Assembly: GCF_036588685.1 (NCBI RefSeq)
Contig: NC_086374.1
Coordinates: forward strand, 36,262,886 to 36,326,885
Direction: 5' to 3'
Length of the DNA stretch: 64,000 nt
Source of the DNA: Mytilus trossulus
Taxonomy: Eukaryota > Mollusca > Bivalvia > Mytilida > Mytilidae
Under the pieces are notes generated by a model, which was given only the letters and a program-made list of their open reading frames with translations, was not told where the DNA came from and did not search any database. Numbering within the stretch: position 1 is the first letter of the stretch; each line of letters begins with the position of its first letter. Shown here one piece after another: positions 12,743 through 25,541 of the stretch. Both the position numbers and the translations under genes were made by a program.

Positions 12743-15700
12743 CTAAAACACCCATGTCAATACAGCAAGCAATGGTACGAAAACCATCGATGAATACATA
12801 ACTCCACTGCTTTTAGGATTTTCTGCAAAAATAAAAAAGGTTTGAATAATTACAATATAAAAATCATATTTAAAAACTAGGAAAACAGTAATGTTTCTAA
12901 AACACATTTCTTGTCAATAATTCAAATTACTCATATTATATTGATACTGGTATTAAAGCATTTAAGTGTATATGATCGATTATGCGTCAAAAAGCTACAG
13001 TAAGCTGGTTTTAGCTACACAGTAACTGTGTACAATTTGGAAATTAGTATGGCGTTCATTATCACTGAACTAGTATATATTTGTTATGGGGCCAGCTGAA
13101 GGACGCCTCCGGTTGCGGGAATTTCTCGCTACATTGAAGACCTGTTGGTGAACTTCTGCTGTTGTTTTTTATTTGGTCGGGTTGTTGTCTCTTTGACACA
13201 TGCCCCATTTCCATTCTCAATTTTATCATTTAATTTAGTTTGTCGTAGATTTCATATAGTAATATCAGAGTGATTTTATTGTGTAGGTTCTGTCACCACC
13301 TGCTAACTTTTCCAGGCGAATGTGATACAGTCTTTTGTAATTATTATGTTGTTTTTTTTCTTTCAGAAACATGAAAAGAACATTGTTTCCATTGGATAAT
13401 GTCAGATTGAATATCTCTGTAGATATCTTTCATCTTACCTTCAATTCTAGAAGCAGCTTTGATCTGTATTCTTTTGATTTTATCTGTTTGTACAATGTAG
13501 GTTATTCCTTCGTATTCACACAATATTTCAGAATCTATATAAAAAAAATAAATTTCAAAATGCTCTTAAAGTCCTTTAATTCTCTACATTTTTCTCCAAC
13601 CGGTTCCAACAATAAACGTTTATATATATTTAAAACTACGTTCAAACCTATGATTGCGTTGGATAAAAATATATATACATATATATGAGAAACGTATAGC
13701 TAGTCGACTACTCAGTTGTTCTAAGCGCTAAACAAAGTACAGTTGACGCTATCAAGATTACATGACATAGAAGCATGGACTGAATCAAGACTCAAGTTTC
13801 CTACTTATTCATTTCTTACAATGTTTAGCTTTTAAAATCTCGTTTTCAACATCATATTAGTATATTCTTTGACTCAAAGCGAGATAACTTGACTTTTATT
13901 CATTTTCACCTTTGTTGTCTTCCCTTGTTTAAAAGTATTATTTATTTGAAAGAATAATACTAGTATACTATTTACTGTTTAAAGAAGACAAATCTCACAA
14001 AACTTCTGTCTTTTGGGTTGGTGTCTTAAAGACGTATACACTTGTAACCGTTTACTCGTATTAATCCACTTCCATATGTCAATTACAAAACTAATAAATA
14101 GATTAAACATTTTAACCTTAACCAAAACAAGTCGCAAAATATGCTGTAATCATATCATTTCAGTTTGCTACAGTACAGGTCTAAAGACTTCGATAAATAA
14201 TTATGGCCAAAAGGGATAAAGGGTAAATTATAATGAAATTGTATGCGACTGTCATACAAGTGAGATGTTTATCTAGCTATGATACCCGGTTTAATCCCCC
14301 ATTTCTACATAATAAAATACCTTTACCAAGTCTGGAATTTGAAGTTGTTTTCCATTCGTTAAATGTGTTTGAACTTTTTTTTTCTATTTGATTACGGACT
14401 TTCCTTTTTGTATTTTCTCACAGTTGGTTATTTTTTGTTATTTTGCTTTTTCTTGTGACTTGATTTATTTGTGTTAAGGTAACAACACTTTCGGCACTAT
14501 GGGCAATTTTTTTTCGGTCAGGGTTTTGGTGGAACAATCGGAGCACCCGGAAAAAAACAACAGACCTTTCAAAACTGATAATCTTTTTCAATCAAGATAC
14601 GAGTTTCTCCGTTAAAAACAATCTGCGCTTAATAAAATTCAACTGTCTGTCACGGTATATTTAGATGAAAATAGAAAAAAACACCAATCACATAGTTAAG
14701 GTGTAGATCTTATCAATAAATGTATTTAAAAACGTCTAATAGAGGTATCTTCAATACTACGAGAAAATAGTTGCACAAATTTGAAAAAAAATACTTTGCC
14801 ACTGAAATCAGATACTTATAATATATGTTTATGGACTTTTTTTGCATGCTCAATTATAAGAACATATTGTGATCAAATAAAAGCACGTACTTTGTAAATC
14901 TGTCTTTTCTACGTCGTCTACAAAGTTGACATTAATCTGACTACATTGTTCTTTACAACTTGTCTCGCCTTTGGAATTATCAGACCTCGTTAACATACAT
15001 TTAACACATTCTTTGTTGGCATCACACGACTGACAATTCTACAGCAATAAAAATAAAAAATTTCTTACTGCACTCCAGTATAAAGTATATTGTATAGAAA
15101 TGTATTCACGTTGTTCACACGTAGACTTACGAAGTGCATACAAATGTAATGTGTACAATGCTGAGTAATTTTCAATGTTAATCTTCACTGTAAATTTAAC
15201 AGATAACTACTGATAGGATTTTGTTCATGAGAAAGATCGACGTATTGGTAGTACTACGGATCTTTAATTGTAGATTTAGATAGTTTTATTTGATCTGATA
15301 CGCTTAGATAAAAAGTACTTGGAAAATGTTCATTATTTTTGGTGCCGGACATAAACAATTATTCAAAATGAAGATAGCAGTCTTTTTCACTGTTCAAATG
15401 AACAAATTAAATCAGATAAAATATATCAAATTGCCTTTAAAACTAATACCACAATTTTATTTTCAGTGTTTATTAGATATATTTCTTATTTCATTTCAAA
15501 GTTTACAAAAACATATGAATGTTGGTTTAACAAAAAAATACTTTTTAGAGCAAATTCAAAATCCAATGTGAGCGAAATTCCAGGCGTAGAAGGTAAATGA
15601 TAAAATCATATATAAACTGAACGTTTTCAAACTCATCATTGGTTTGACATTTCTAAATGTATGAATGCGTTACAAGGCAAAAGTTGACGAAAGTGAAACA

Positions 15701-18700
15701 CATTAGAAGTAACTACTTTACCTTGCATTCTGTGCATTTTTCCCCTGCGTAGTCTTTGTCACATCTACACTTGTTACACATACATTCACCGTGTCCTCCA
15801 CAAATAGTCTATAAAAAGAAAGATTGTAGTCCTTAAATGGACAAACTACTCTATCCGATTTTGAGCGTGTTAGCTCTTAGGACAACAAATTGCAGGAAAA
15901 CATATAACATTACTTTGAGGGGACAGGTGAACAGTAGAGTCTGGTCTAGATATCCCCGCCTATGTGCGTGTCCCATGTGTCTGATCTCAATTATGTATAT
16001 TGTTTTTGTTATTTGGTAATTTTGCGTCAAAGACAGATCTTCTTTATCTTTTGTTATCGCACATTTGATATCACGGGTTTACATGTATTTAGAGTTTGAC
16101 ATAAAGCATAGACACCTTGCTATATTTGATGACTGCATGTTGACCATATAAATGACTTTTCGTTATTTTTGGGTCAGACTAAGTAGCGTATACACCGCGT
16201 CTTCCTCTTTTGATATATATACTTTATTTCTACAATAAGCATGAGTTTTAATGTCCCTCTGCTATCTTTCGACCCTCGTTTATCATATTAATCACAGCTA
16301 TGAGAAATTTTGTCTAATACCCAATATTTTTCAGTTCATTGTTTGTGCCACTTTTTTTTTTATTAGGATCGGAATATATCAAAGGCATAAATGTATTATA
16401 TCACCTACTCCATCATTTGCTGTACACATATCTTTCTTTGTTGAACATCCGCAGTTTTTACCATCAAAATTTTTATAACATTTACAAAATCCACAATCAC
16501 AGACACCATGATCACTGCCTGTAATAAATTATACAAATAATATCTTTCCTTATCAACATGAACAAGTGTACTAGTACTAAGTCCTTTCTGATATTTCAAC
16601 TATTTTTTTTTTGTGATTCAACATAAGATTGAATTTATAAATTTATTATTTGTACAGCTGTATACATATTTTTCTTAGAAACCCTACCCACACACAAATA
16701 CACATCAGTAAAAAAATGGACAAACGTATCGATGCAGTTGTGTTTTTGAACATAAAAGCACAGCAATATGGAACAGTACGTCCATATATTGGCTATTGAG
16801 TTAATAATCAAAGGGAGAAAGTACTGTAACAGGTTAGTCGAATTGAATTCTTCAGCTCTGGTCGATTTACAATTTTACTAATTTGAGAAAATTATAGCAG
16901 AATCCGGAAATCATCATTATTTTCGTTTTATTATTCAGGATTTTGTTGCCCAATTTTTTGGCATTATTTATTTGAATTCTGGTAAAAATTCTTTGTTTGT
17001 TTATACCCTGGGAGAGACAATAGACGTCCCTTTCCTTTATATACTATTTGAAATATATATATTTACTCTCTTTCTCTCTCTCTCTTTGATGCTGATTTAT
17101 ATGTTTTGTGTTTTTCTTCTTTTTTAAACATAAAAAGTGTGTGTATTAAACTTATTGCCAATACATATGCTTTTCTGACATTATTTCCCTAACAAAAATA
17201 TTAATTAAAATATCGTTTTAAAGGTTAAAACAATAAACATACATTAGAGCTGGTTAAGTTTTCTATAATTTTCAAATAATTCGTCCCAAAAGTAGTACAA
17301 CACACTGTAAACATTTTATTGAGAAAGCTCAGATGGGATTTTTCTAATTTTCATTTATGGACTAAAAGAAATGCACTACTAAATAATTGTGGGGACCACA
17401 TATTTACCTCCACAAACCAACCCATTAAATGACGGACAACTAGATGGATCACATTCACACCATGTTCCAGTGTATGTCAGTGGTAAATCGCCTCTACTTG
17501 AATAACAATGGCAGTTACCACAAACACAATCTCCTCTCCCAGAACATACATCTGTTGATCCTGGACTACATAGTGATTAGAAGATTTGCACGATTATTAA
17601 GATTTATTAAAGACAACGCTGTTTGAATTAAAACATCCTTATATTCAGTAAAATATGTGTGAAATAACAAAACGTTATTGATAAGTTACCATGTGTAGAT
17701 AACCTAAAACATTATTCTTTTGAATAAAGACTTTTTGAAAGAAAAAATGATTATCTCCCAATGGAAACTTTCTACAAACACATTGCAATTTACTACATAT
17801 TTTCTTAAAAATGAAATGTTTAATTCACATTATGTCTAATTCTTATCAAATTCATATAGAAAACTTTTCGAAAGAAAAACTTCATGAAAGCTTAGTTTGG
17901 ACATTTGTATAGCAATTCAAAATAACAACATTTCACCTTCAGCATGGAAATGACTATAATATATCTATATATACAAACAGTTATACCTTTTTTGTCACAA
18001 TTTAACACCATTAAAGTGGAATTAAATTCTTATGGGATTGTAAGCATGTTTATTTTATCACCTTGCACTTTCTTGACTTAGCTGTGGTTTTTTCTACAGC
18101 AGTTTGTCTAAAATTCTGACCAGTTGAACAGTTTGATTAAATAAAACAAATTGCAATTTGGTCAGAATTTTGAATAAGTCGCAATTGGTGGAGAGCAACA
18201 GTAAAGTCACAGTGACAAAATGGACCTTGAAGGAGTAAATAACTTCATATATGGTCGACTTTGCCTGAGATAAACAAATATATGTATTAATACAATGACC
18301 TATATATCTGCTAACATCTACGTCATTTGGTGTCTTGTTGATACTTGTCTCATTGGGAATAAAGTCAACACAGATACGTGATTATAATGCATCTCTTTAT
18401 TTTATTTCATGTTATATATTTGATAGTATTTGAAAAGTAAGACTCTAGATAGTTATCCCGCATTGAAGATTTTCATGTGAAATTTCAGTCAGATACTTTG
18501 ATGATTTTTGGGCAGTCGTACAAAACCTCATTTTAAATAACATGAACACTAAAGCTATAAAGCTTCAATACATTTTGGTTGTTTTGGAACGTTTGCTTGG
18601 TGTTTTGTATAAATTAAATTGATTTGTTTCATACATATATAACGACTCTGGTTTTAATTAAATATTGATAGCACGGAAACACGGAAAGTTTGAAAGTTTT

Positions 18701-21700
18701 GACTCGATAGAAATAATTTCAGGTTAAGCATAAATTAAAGTGTGTTCTTGCAAAAAGATGTAAGTCTTAAAGGTTCATAAATAGCAACAACAACAAACAA
18801 AAACAAGGTTTGCAGTATTCGCCAAAGCTTTTGCTGAAATGTTTATAAAATTGGATAATTGTTCAACTGAATTTTTAAGAAATAAAAATATTAAAGCCAG
18901 CGGTGTACTGATACAACGCGAAGACACCCTATTTTGGCTCTCAGTCAATTATCGGTATTTTGGTGATATGGGTGAATACAATGGATTAAAAAAAAATATA
19001 TATTATTTTCAAAATTTGACAGCGTTTTATTAACTTATTATTTTGTGTTGCTTTGTTAAAGACATTTATATAACTTCTTCATTTTTCACATTTAATTTTA
19101 TCAACTGCGGTTAGTCGTGCATAAGGCGTTTTAGTTTATTGAAAGATTTTATACGTTTTTATCATCTTATCTATTTATGAAATATCTACTCACAGAACAC
19201 ATTGGCTTTTTTCATCTGTGCAAAGCTTACGTCTGTCAGGAGTCTGCAAAGAGAATTACGAAAGAGAAGATGAAAGTTTAAACATTTATATGATAATTGT
19301 ATAACCCATCTTAACATATATCATAAAAAAAATCATCTTGGGAGAAAAACTGCTAAATCCATTACATTGTTTAATAATGCTAGCTGTTTATAAACCAAAA
19401 GATGTGAACAGCTATAATTAATTAAAAACAGCATGATTCACTGACATTATAGAATTCAACAAAATTTAAGAGCGTGCCAAACGTTTAGTTGCATACTTTC
19501 AGTCAATTAAAATAGATATGGATTATAATAGTTTCTGACGAGATCTGAAATATATACGAGAAAACTGAAATTATACCGAAAAGAAAGACAAAAAAATACC
19601 TTGTACTGTAAGTCTTCTTTTTTGTACAGAAACGTTTTTTAATGATTCAACTGGGCAAGTCGTAAGGAAACTAATACTTTTGAGAAACAAATATATATTA
19701 ATTTCAGAATTATGTATACATCAAATTCTGAAATATTTCACTTTAAGGAAATTCATTGGAATTAGCGTCCATTTTTAGAGAAGCATACAGTTAAAAAAAA
19801 CTAATAATGAGATTTTCTTGTTTGCAACTGCATGGTGAAAATGATTAAACAAAATGTATCTATTGTGCTTGAAGTCTTCTCATTACTTTGTCCAATTTTC
19901 CTTTAAAAAGTTGTCTCAAGAATGTGTATTTTGAAAATTTAAGAAGTTCCATATCAGTTTAAGGAGACGGCGAACAACAAGCTATAAAGGACCCCAAAAT
20001 AACTTGTGTAAAACCATTCAAACGGGAAAACCAACGGATTATGTAATACAAAACGAGAAACGAGAAACACGTATAAATTACATAAACAAACGACAACTAC
20101 TGTACATCAGATTCCTGACTTAGGACAGGTGCAAAAATTTGCAGGGGGACTAACAACACGAACCCCACGAAGAACTAGAGGCTCTAAAGAGCCTGTGTCG
20201 CTCACCTTGGTCTATGTGAATATTAAACAAAAGGACACAGATGGATTCAAAAAATGACAAAATTGTGTTTTGGTGATGGTGATGTGTTTGTAGATCTTAC
20301 TTTACTGAACGTTTTTGCAGCTTACAACTACATGTATCTCTATCTATAATAAATAAACTTGGCCAAGTAGTTTCAGTGGAAAAAGTTAGTAAAAAAATTC
20401 AAAATTTTGTGAAAATTGTTATAAATTGACTATAAAGGGCAAGAACTCCTTAGGGGGTCAATTGACTATTTTGGTCATGTTGACTAAATTTTAGGTTTTA
20501 CTTTGCTGTACATTATTGCTGTAACAGATTATTTCTATCTATAATAATATTCAAGATAATAACCAGAAACGGCAATTTTTTCTTAAAATTACCAATTTAG
20601 GGGCAGCAACCTAACAACGGGTTGTCCGATTCATCTCAAAATTTCAGTGCAGATAGATCTTCACCTAGTTAACACTTTTATCTATGTCAGATTTGCTCTG
20701 AATGCCTTTTTTTTAAGATATAAGCCAAAAACTGCATTTTACCCTAATGTTCTATTTTAAGCCTTTGCATCCATATTGGTTCGTTTGACGGGTCACAGCA
20801 CAACTTTTTTTTTTAAATACCAGAATGATTATTGTCGCAAAGTTTGGTTTAATTTGGCCCAGTACTTTCAGAGGAGAAGATTTTTGCATAGATTACTAAG
20901 ATTTTCGAAAAATGGTTAAAAATTTACTATAAAGGGCAATGGCTCCTTAAGGGGTCAACTGACCATTTTGGTCATTTGACTTATTTGTAAATCTTACTTT
21001 GCTGAACATGATTGCAGTTTACAGTTTATCTCTATCTTTAACAATATTCAAGATAATAACCAAAAAGGGCAAAATTTCCTTAAAATTACCAATATAAGGG
21101 CAGCAACCTGAGTAAACAATGGGTTGATCGATTCATCTGAAAATTGCAGGGCAGATAGATCTTTACCTAGTAAACAATTTAATCCTGTCAGATTTGATCT
21201 AAATGCTTTTGTTTTTGACAGATAAGCCAAAAACTGCATTTAACCCCAATGTTCTTTTTTTAGCCATGGCGGCCATCTTGGTTGGTTGGCCGGGTCACCG
21301 GACACATTTTTAAACTAGATACACCAATGATGATTGTAGCCAAGTTTGGTTTTATTTGGCCCAGTAGTTTCAGAGGAGAAATTTTTTGTAAAAGTTAACA
21401 GACGACGACGACGACGACGGACGACGGACGCAAAGTGATGAGAAAGGCTCACTTGGCCCTTTGGGCCAGGTGAGCTAATGATGAATTTAAAAGTGCTTAG
21501 AATAAATCAACATAACAAATAAGATGTTGCACGATTGCTAATGAAAAAACTCTCTACAAGAGAACAAATTTCGGCTCGTTTGATCGTCAAACAGTTCTCA
21601 ATTTGAAATTAGTTAATGAAGATTCAACGCTTTTTTTACCGTTAGGAGATTTACATATGTCTCGTGTCTGATATATGACATTACTTATGGAGGTAGATAG

Positions 21701-22762
21701 AGGCAACAGTAGTATACCGCTGTTTAAAACTCATAAATCGATTGAGAAAAAAACAAATCCGGGTAACAAACTAAAACTGAGGGAAACGCATCAATTTAAA
21801 AGGAGAACTACGACACAACATTAAAATGTAACGCACATAGAAAAGAACTATAATATAACAATGGCTATTTTCCTGACTTGGTACAGGACAGTGGGGTGGT
21901 GGTTTTGTGGCATACCAAAAAATACAATAATAAATGTATCTATGTGATATGACATATCAAGAAGAAACGTTATATTGGAAATAGAATAAATTAAGCACAT
22001 GCCTGGTCATCTATGACACAGAATCAGAATTAATGTTGCTACATAAAATTGAACGGTGCTCAATAATGTTATAATCTTAGTCTACCGATTTTTGGTCAAT
22101 TAAAAAACAATGTTTAAAATTCTTTAGACTTGCGTTGTCAAAATCGATGACATGTAAAACTGATGAAAATATTGTTTTGTATTCAAAAATAAAACAAAGC
22201 CAATCAGAAAAAAACCATGATTATCTCGTATGATTGTGAACAAGATAAGATGACTGTCTATTAAAACATATTTTTGTAAAATAAGTGCACTAAACGTAAA
22301 AAGGGAAGCTGTCAATAAAAACAAGTGCAAGACTTATGTCACTTTTACATTTCTTACCTCTACAGTTCCCTCTACATGCTCTAGATTAAATATTTTTAAC
22401 GAAGTATTAGTTGTCTGCTTTTATTACAATATACCAGTATTTGTATTAAGTGTACATTCTTTTTTTCTTTTCTTTTTTTAAATGATAGTCTAAGAACTAA
22501 GAACTTCACTCTGTTGATATTTTCTAACAAAGATTTGTATACTATGTATATGCATAATATTTTGTTGATTTTTCACGTTACATGCGTTATGTGTAGTAGA
22601 TTGGATCTAGTAGATGTAAAAATAGCTTTTGCTATTAGTGTATCAGTAATTCAAAAAAAACTTGTTATTTTCAAAAATGTTTATGATTACCTGTGTAGTT
22701 AGCTCCCCAGAAATTCGTCCAAGAACACAAATTAAAACAGCAAAATCGAAAATCATATCCAT
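12743..22762 (-). CDS. integrin-beta-like stalk protein (I-EGF repeats, beta-tail, no ligand-binding head)
   Basis: Nine minus-strand exons: 22762-22691, 22378-22358, 19243-19194, 17565-17408, 16518-16409, 15808-15722, 15038-14891, 13534-13439, 12822-12743. All have AG/GT borders and compatible phases, giving 822 nt, 273 residues. Exon 1 encodes a signal peptide (MDMIFDFAVLICVLGRISG). Exons 3-6 encode integrin-type EGF repeats 2, 3 and 4 (CSGRGDCVCGNCHC, CGGSDHGVCDCGFCKC, ICGGHGECMCNKCRC). Exons 7-8 encode the beta-tail domain (ANKECVKC; CEYEGITYIV, matching the family KECVQC and CWFYFTY blocks). The last exon ends ENPKSSGVMYSS plus 14 hydrophobic residues and stop, where integrins have the transmembrane helix. 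PSI, betaI (MIDAS), hybrid domain and NPxY tail are absent. S-S-G before the hydrophobic end suits a GPI signal. The 21-nt second exon (HVEGTVE) is the weakest part; skipping it also keeps frame. It could be an accessory cell-surface or decoy protein, or a partial gene duplicate. Missing upstream exons cannot be excluded, but the signal peptide argues against it. Confidence 0.82.
13085..13232 (+). repeat. dispersed repeat family D
   Basis: GCGGGAATTTCTCGCTACAT, TTGAAGACCTGTTGGTGAAC and TTGTTGTCTCTTTGACACAT recur, with changes, near 24868, 33185 and 53335. This copy lies in the last intron of the integrin-like gene. Confidence 0.65.
13632..13668 (+). repeat. 37-bp core shared with 28383-28419
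   Basis: This stretch, beginning AAAACTACGTTCAAACCTAT and ending GCGTTGGATAAAA, is identical to 28383-28419. The flanks differ except for TA-rich runs. It lies in an intron of the integrin-like gene. It probably is the conserved core of a dispersed element. Confidence 0.6.
14225..14480 (+). repeat. dispersed repeat family B (3' part, diverged)
   Basis: GACTGTCATACAAGTGAGAT, TAGCTATGATACCCGG and ACCAAGTCTGGAATTTG follow the order seen in the family B copies at 1205-1500 and 6795-7165. It lies in the intron between the beta-tail exons of the integrin-like gene. Confidence 0.55.
19955..20165 (+). repeat. dispersed repeat family C
   Basis: GGAGACGGCGAACAACAAGC, AAACCATTCAAACGGGAAAA, ACAAACGACAACTACTGTAC and TTCCTGACTTAGGACAGGTG are mussel-type repeat phrases. 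A related fragment is at 44620-44790. It lies in intron 2 of the integrin-like gene. Confidence 0.6.
20174..21478 (+). repeat. 1.3-kb dispersed element with GCTCACC/GGTGAGC ends and an internal duplication
   Basis: It begins GAGGCTCTAAAGAGCCTGTG...GCTCACCTTGG and ends GGCTCACTTGGCCCTTTGGG...GGTGAGCTAA, with a (GAC)n-rich stretch at 21401-21427. Inside, one segment appears twice: ACTATAAAGGGCAAGAACTC at about 20429 and ACTATAAAGGGCAATGGCTC at about 20927, each followed by matching text for some 450 bp (gene-less, with CAAGATAATAACCA and GGGCAGCAACCT in both). It lies in intron 2 of the integrin-like gene. No protein is encoded and the class is unknown. It is abundant in mussel sequences as far as I recall. 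Confidence 0.7.
21690..21900 (+). repeat. dispersed repeat family F
   Basis: GGCAACAGTAGTATACCGCT, AAATCCGGGTAACAAACTAA, CTGAGGGAAACGCATC and CCTGACTTGGTACAGGACAG are in the order typical of the family. This is the best-preserved of the copies seen. It is intronic in the integrin-like gene. Confidence 0.6.
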
Positions 22763-25541
22763 TGATTTGTTCTCAAACTGTTTTCAGTCATATATATCGA
22801 ACTTCGTTTTCCTCTGCCAGCTGTATAAATGTTATCACTCAATGCAGTAAAAAAAACTTCATGTGTAGATGAACGTGATAAGTGCTTCAACAGAACAACT
22901 GCGTAGGTATTAGTGAATATATAAAAGTATATTGAATTGAAATAGTATAGCTAATAACACCAATGACCTGCAGTTTCCGTCTCTTAGTATTTCCTTCATT
23001 AATTGCCTTTTTAAAGAAATCTACTTGTTAAAAAGATACTATATGATATTGCAATTTTAAGTCATGTAAAACCTCAGGCTAATACATATAAAGTTCATCT
23101 GTACAATTTGATATCTATATGTACATGTAATACTAGGAACCAGTGAAATGTATAAGAAATGTACATGGGAACTATCAAGTATAATTATAATTTTAAACCG
23201 TTTGTATCAATTAACGAAAAATAAAATGCTTATTTTAGATGCAGGAAGTCGAAAATTGTCGTACGTAGAAGTAGAAGTGATAATTAGGTTTTTTTCCCAC
23301 TAATTTGACAACGACATATCATATACATGTATATCTATGTAACGTAAATCTTTGATAGTATGTTCAGTTATATAAGATATCGTTTGGTATTTATTTAACA
23401 GTGTTAAATTCCATAGGCTTCGTAATATTTTAAGAAATGGGAAAACCAATTTATTTAATTTTTCAGATTTTGTCCGATAAGAATAAATTTATTATTATTT
23501 GATGTCTTCGGAGGAAAAATAGTTAATCATAAATTATACACATAACTCTATTTGAATCATAAAAAGGAACATTGAAAACAATAGCAAGCAAAGATTAGAT
23601 TAAAGTACAGAAACAACATGCATCCACTGAGCTGATGATACCATTGGGGACATACAAGCAATGGTAACTATACCCAGTGTTATATAGTAAATGCTATTTA
23701 AACGTGTTAAAACATCATAATTTCACAAGAATAAAAAAGGGTCACCTCATTAAACCATTACTCGATTATACAAAATAATTTCTATTGTTTAAAGAAAATT
23801 ATGGAAGATCCTGTAAATGTTACAAATTAACATGACATTGATGCAAGTACAGTTATGTGTATAGAAAGAGCAATTTCAAAATAGAAAACCACAAAAAAAA
23901 ATAGATAAACTGTTAATTGTGTTGGCATGTTAAAAGCATGTGAAACGTGCAAAGATAATAGAGAAGATGCAGTACTTAGCTTTTGTGTAAAGGAAGTAAA
24001 TTTATCTTCAACAGAACTTCTATTTCATTAGTAAATCTTTTAAATGTGTGGTGATGATGGATGGTATTTACGTTCATTGTCTAAACATGCAGTTAAACCT
24101 TCGATATTGAGACAACTAACAAGCAAAAACCAAAGAATAAATCTTTAAACAATCAAAGGTTACTGTATGGATATACAAGAATCAGAAAATCCAATGCTTC
24201 ATAGTAAGCTATTTTGGATCCTGCATGGAAAGAAACCCCGAGAAACGATTAAAAAGATGAACCAGAATTGCCTACAAAAAACAAAATTTAATATGTCGAA
24301 TTAAAGATAGCAAAGGGTTTTTATATTATCAAATGTCAAATGATCTTACCAATTTAATCAGATGTCTTATAAAATATATACAACAAGAAAGTTTCCTCAT
24401 TAAGGTATCGTGTATTGTTTATAAAATATCTTATATCTTTTTAATAAATATATATATGTTTTGAACAAATACTTTATGGGATGTCTTGTATTGTTTATAA
24501 GATATTTTTAAAAGTATAAAATATAGTATTTTCCTAATTGGATATTATATAAAGGCGTAAAAGTTTTTGCAGAGACAAGTGCCTGTGACCAAATGTATCA
24601 TTTCCCAAAACTTACATGTTTGATTTAAAAACGATGTCCTGAAGTCATCACGATTAGAGATTTTTTGTTGTCAAATAATCGAATAGAAATGCAAATGTCA
24701 TGGTATGAACATATCTTAACATTAATATGATAACATCTGGGAACATCAATAGATACATGTATGTTTTAAGAGTAAGCACATAAGCCAACTGTACTACAGC
24801 CCGTCTGGCCTATGCTAGCCTTGTATGTGTGTGTGTGTGGTTTTTTTTTCTATTACAATTTTTTGGTAGGGACCGGCTGATGCCCGCATCTGGCCGCAGT
24901 AATCTCTCGCTGTGTTGAAGACCCATTGGTGGTATTTTTCGGCGGCTGTTTTATGCTCTTTGATGATTGTTTTTTAAAGCACATTTCCCATTTGCATTAA
25001 CAAATTTATTGTGTATTGTCTATTCTTGAAGAGCCTGTTTATCCCCCCCCCCTCCCCATTGTACTTTTAATGTAGATCTCTGATTGTGTTATGCTCATGA
25101 CGCGAGTTAGGTAGATCAGAGTTTTATTAAGAATGGTTGAAACCTCGGCTGTGTCTCCTTTGGCCACAAAAAGTCACAGGACACTGAAAAGTCACAATTC
25201 AGTTTTGAGATTATTTTTCTTTGAACAAGAAAACAGTTTAACCCTTATTTTGAAAATATTTTTTTTGTGTTATTCTTTAAGTTTTATATATATATGTGAA
25301 GCTACTTTGTAATTAAACATTATACAGTAATAATTACATTAGATGTATGTTTCATTGTAACTCTTTATTCTGATTGGCTAACTGCACATCTTGTGTTATT
25401 CCTTAAGCAATTGCATCACTCAATAAAACTTTTCATTCTTGATAACACGTGGTCACAAAATAAAGTGCACAGGTAAATTAAATAAAAACTTGTTAAAAAA
25501 TCGTGTTTTCAGGATTCTAGCTAAAAAAAATGTAATTATAA
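22763..25541. other. intergenic DNA between divergent genes
   Basis: This 2.8-kb stretch separates the start of the minus-strand integrin-like gene from the plus-strand unrecognised gene, so it should hold both promoters. I see AT-rich sequence, a family D repeat (24868-25000), a (TG)n run at about 24826-24838 and a C-run at about 25046-25055. I cannot point to a defined TATA box or initiator. Confidence 0.5.
24868..25000 (+). repeat. dispersed repeat family D (diverged)
   Basis: GGGACCGGCTGATGCCCGCA, ATCTCTCGCTGTGTTGAAGA and ACATTTCCCATTTGCAT follow the family D order seen at 13085-13232. Confidence 0.5.
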
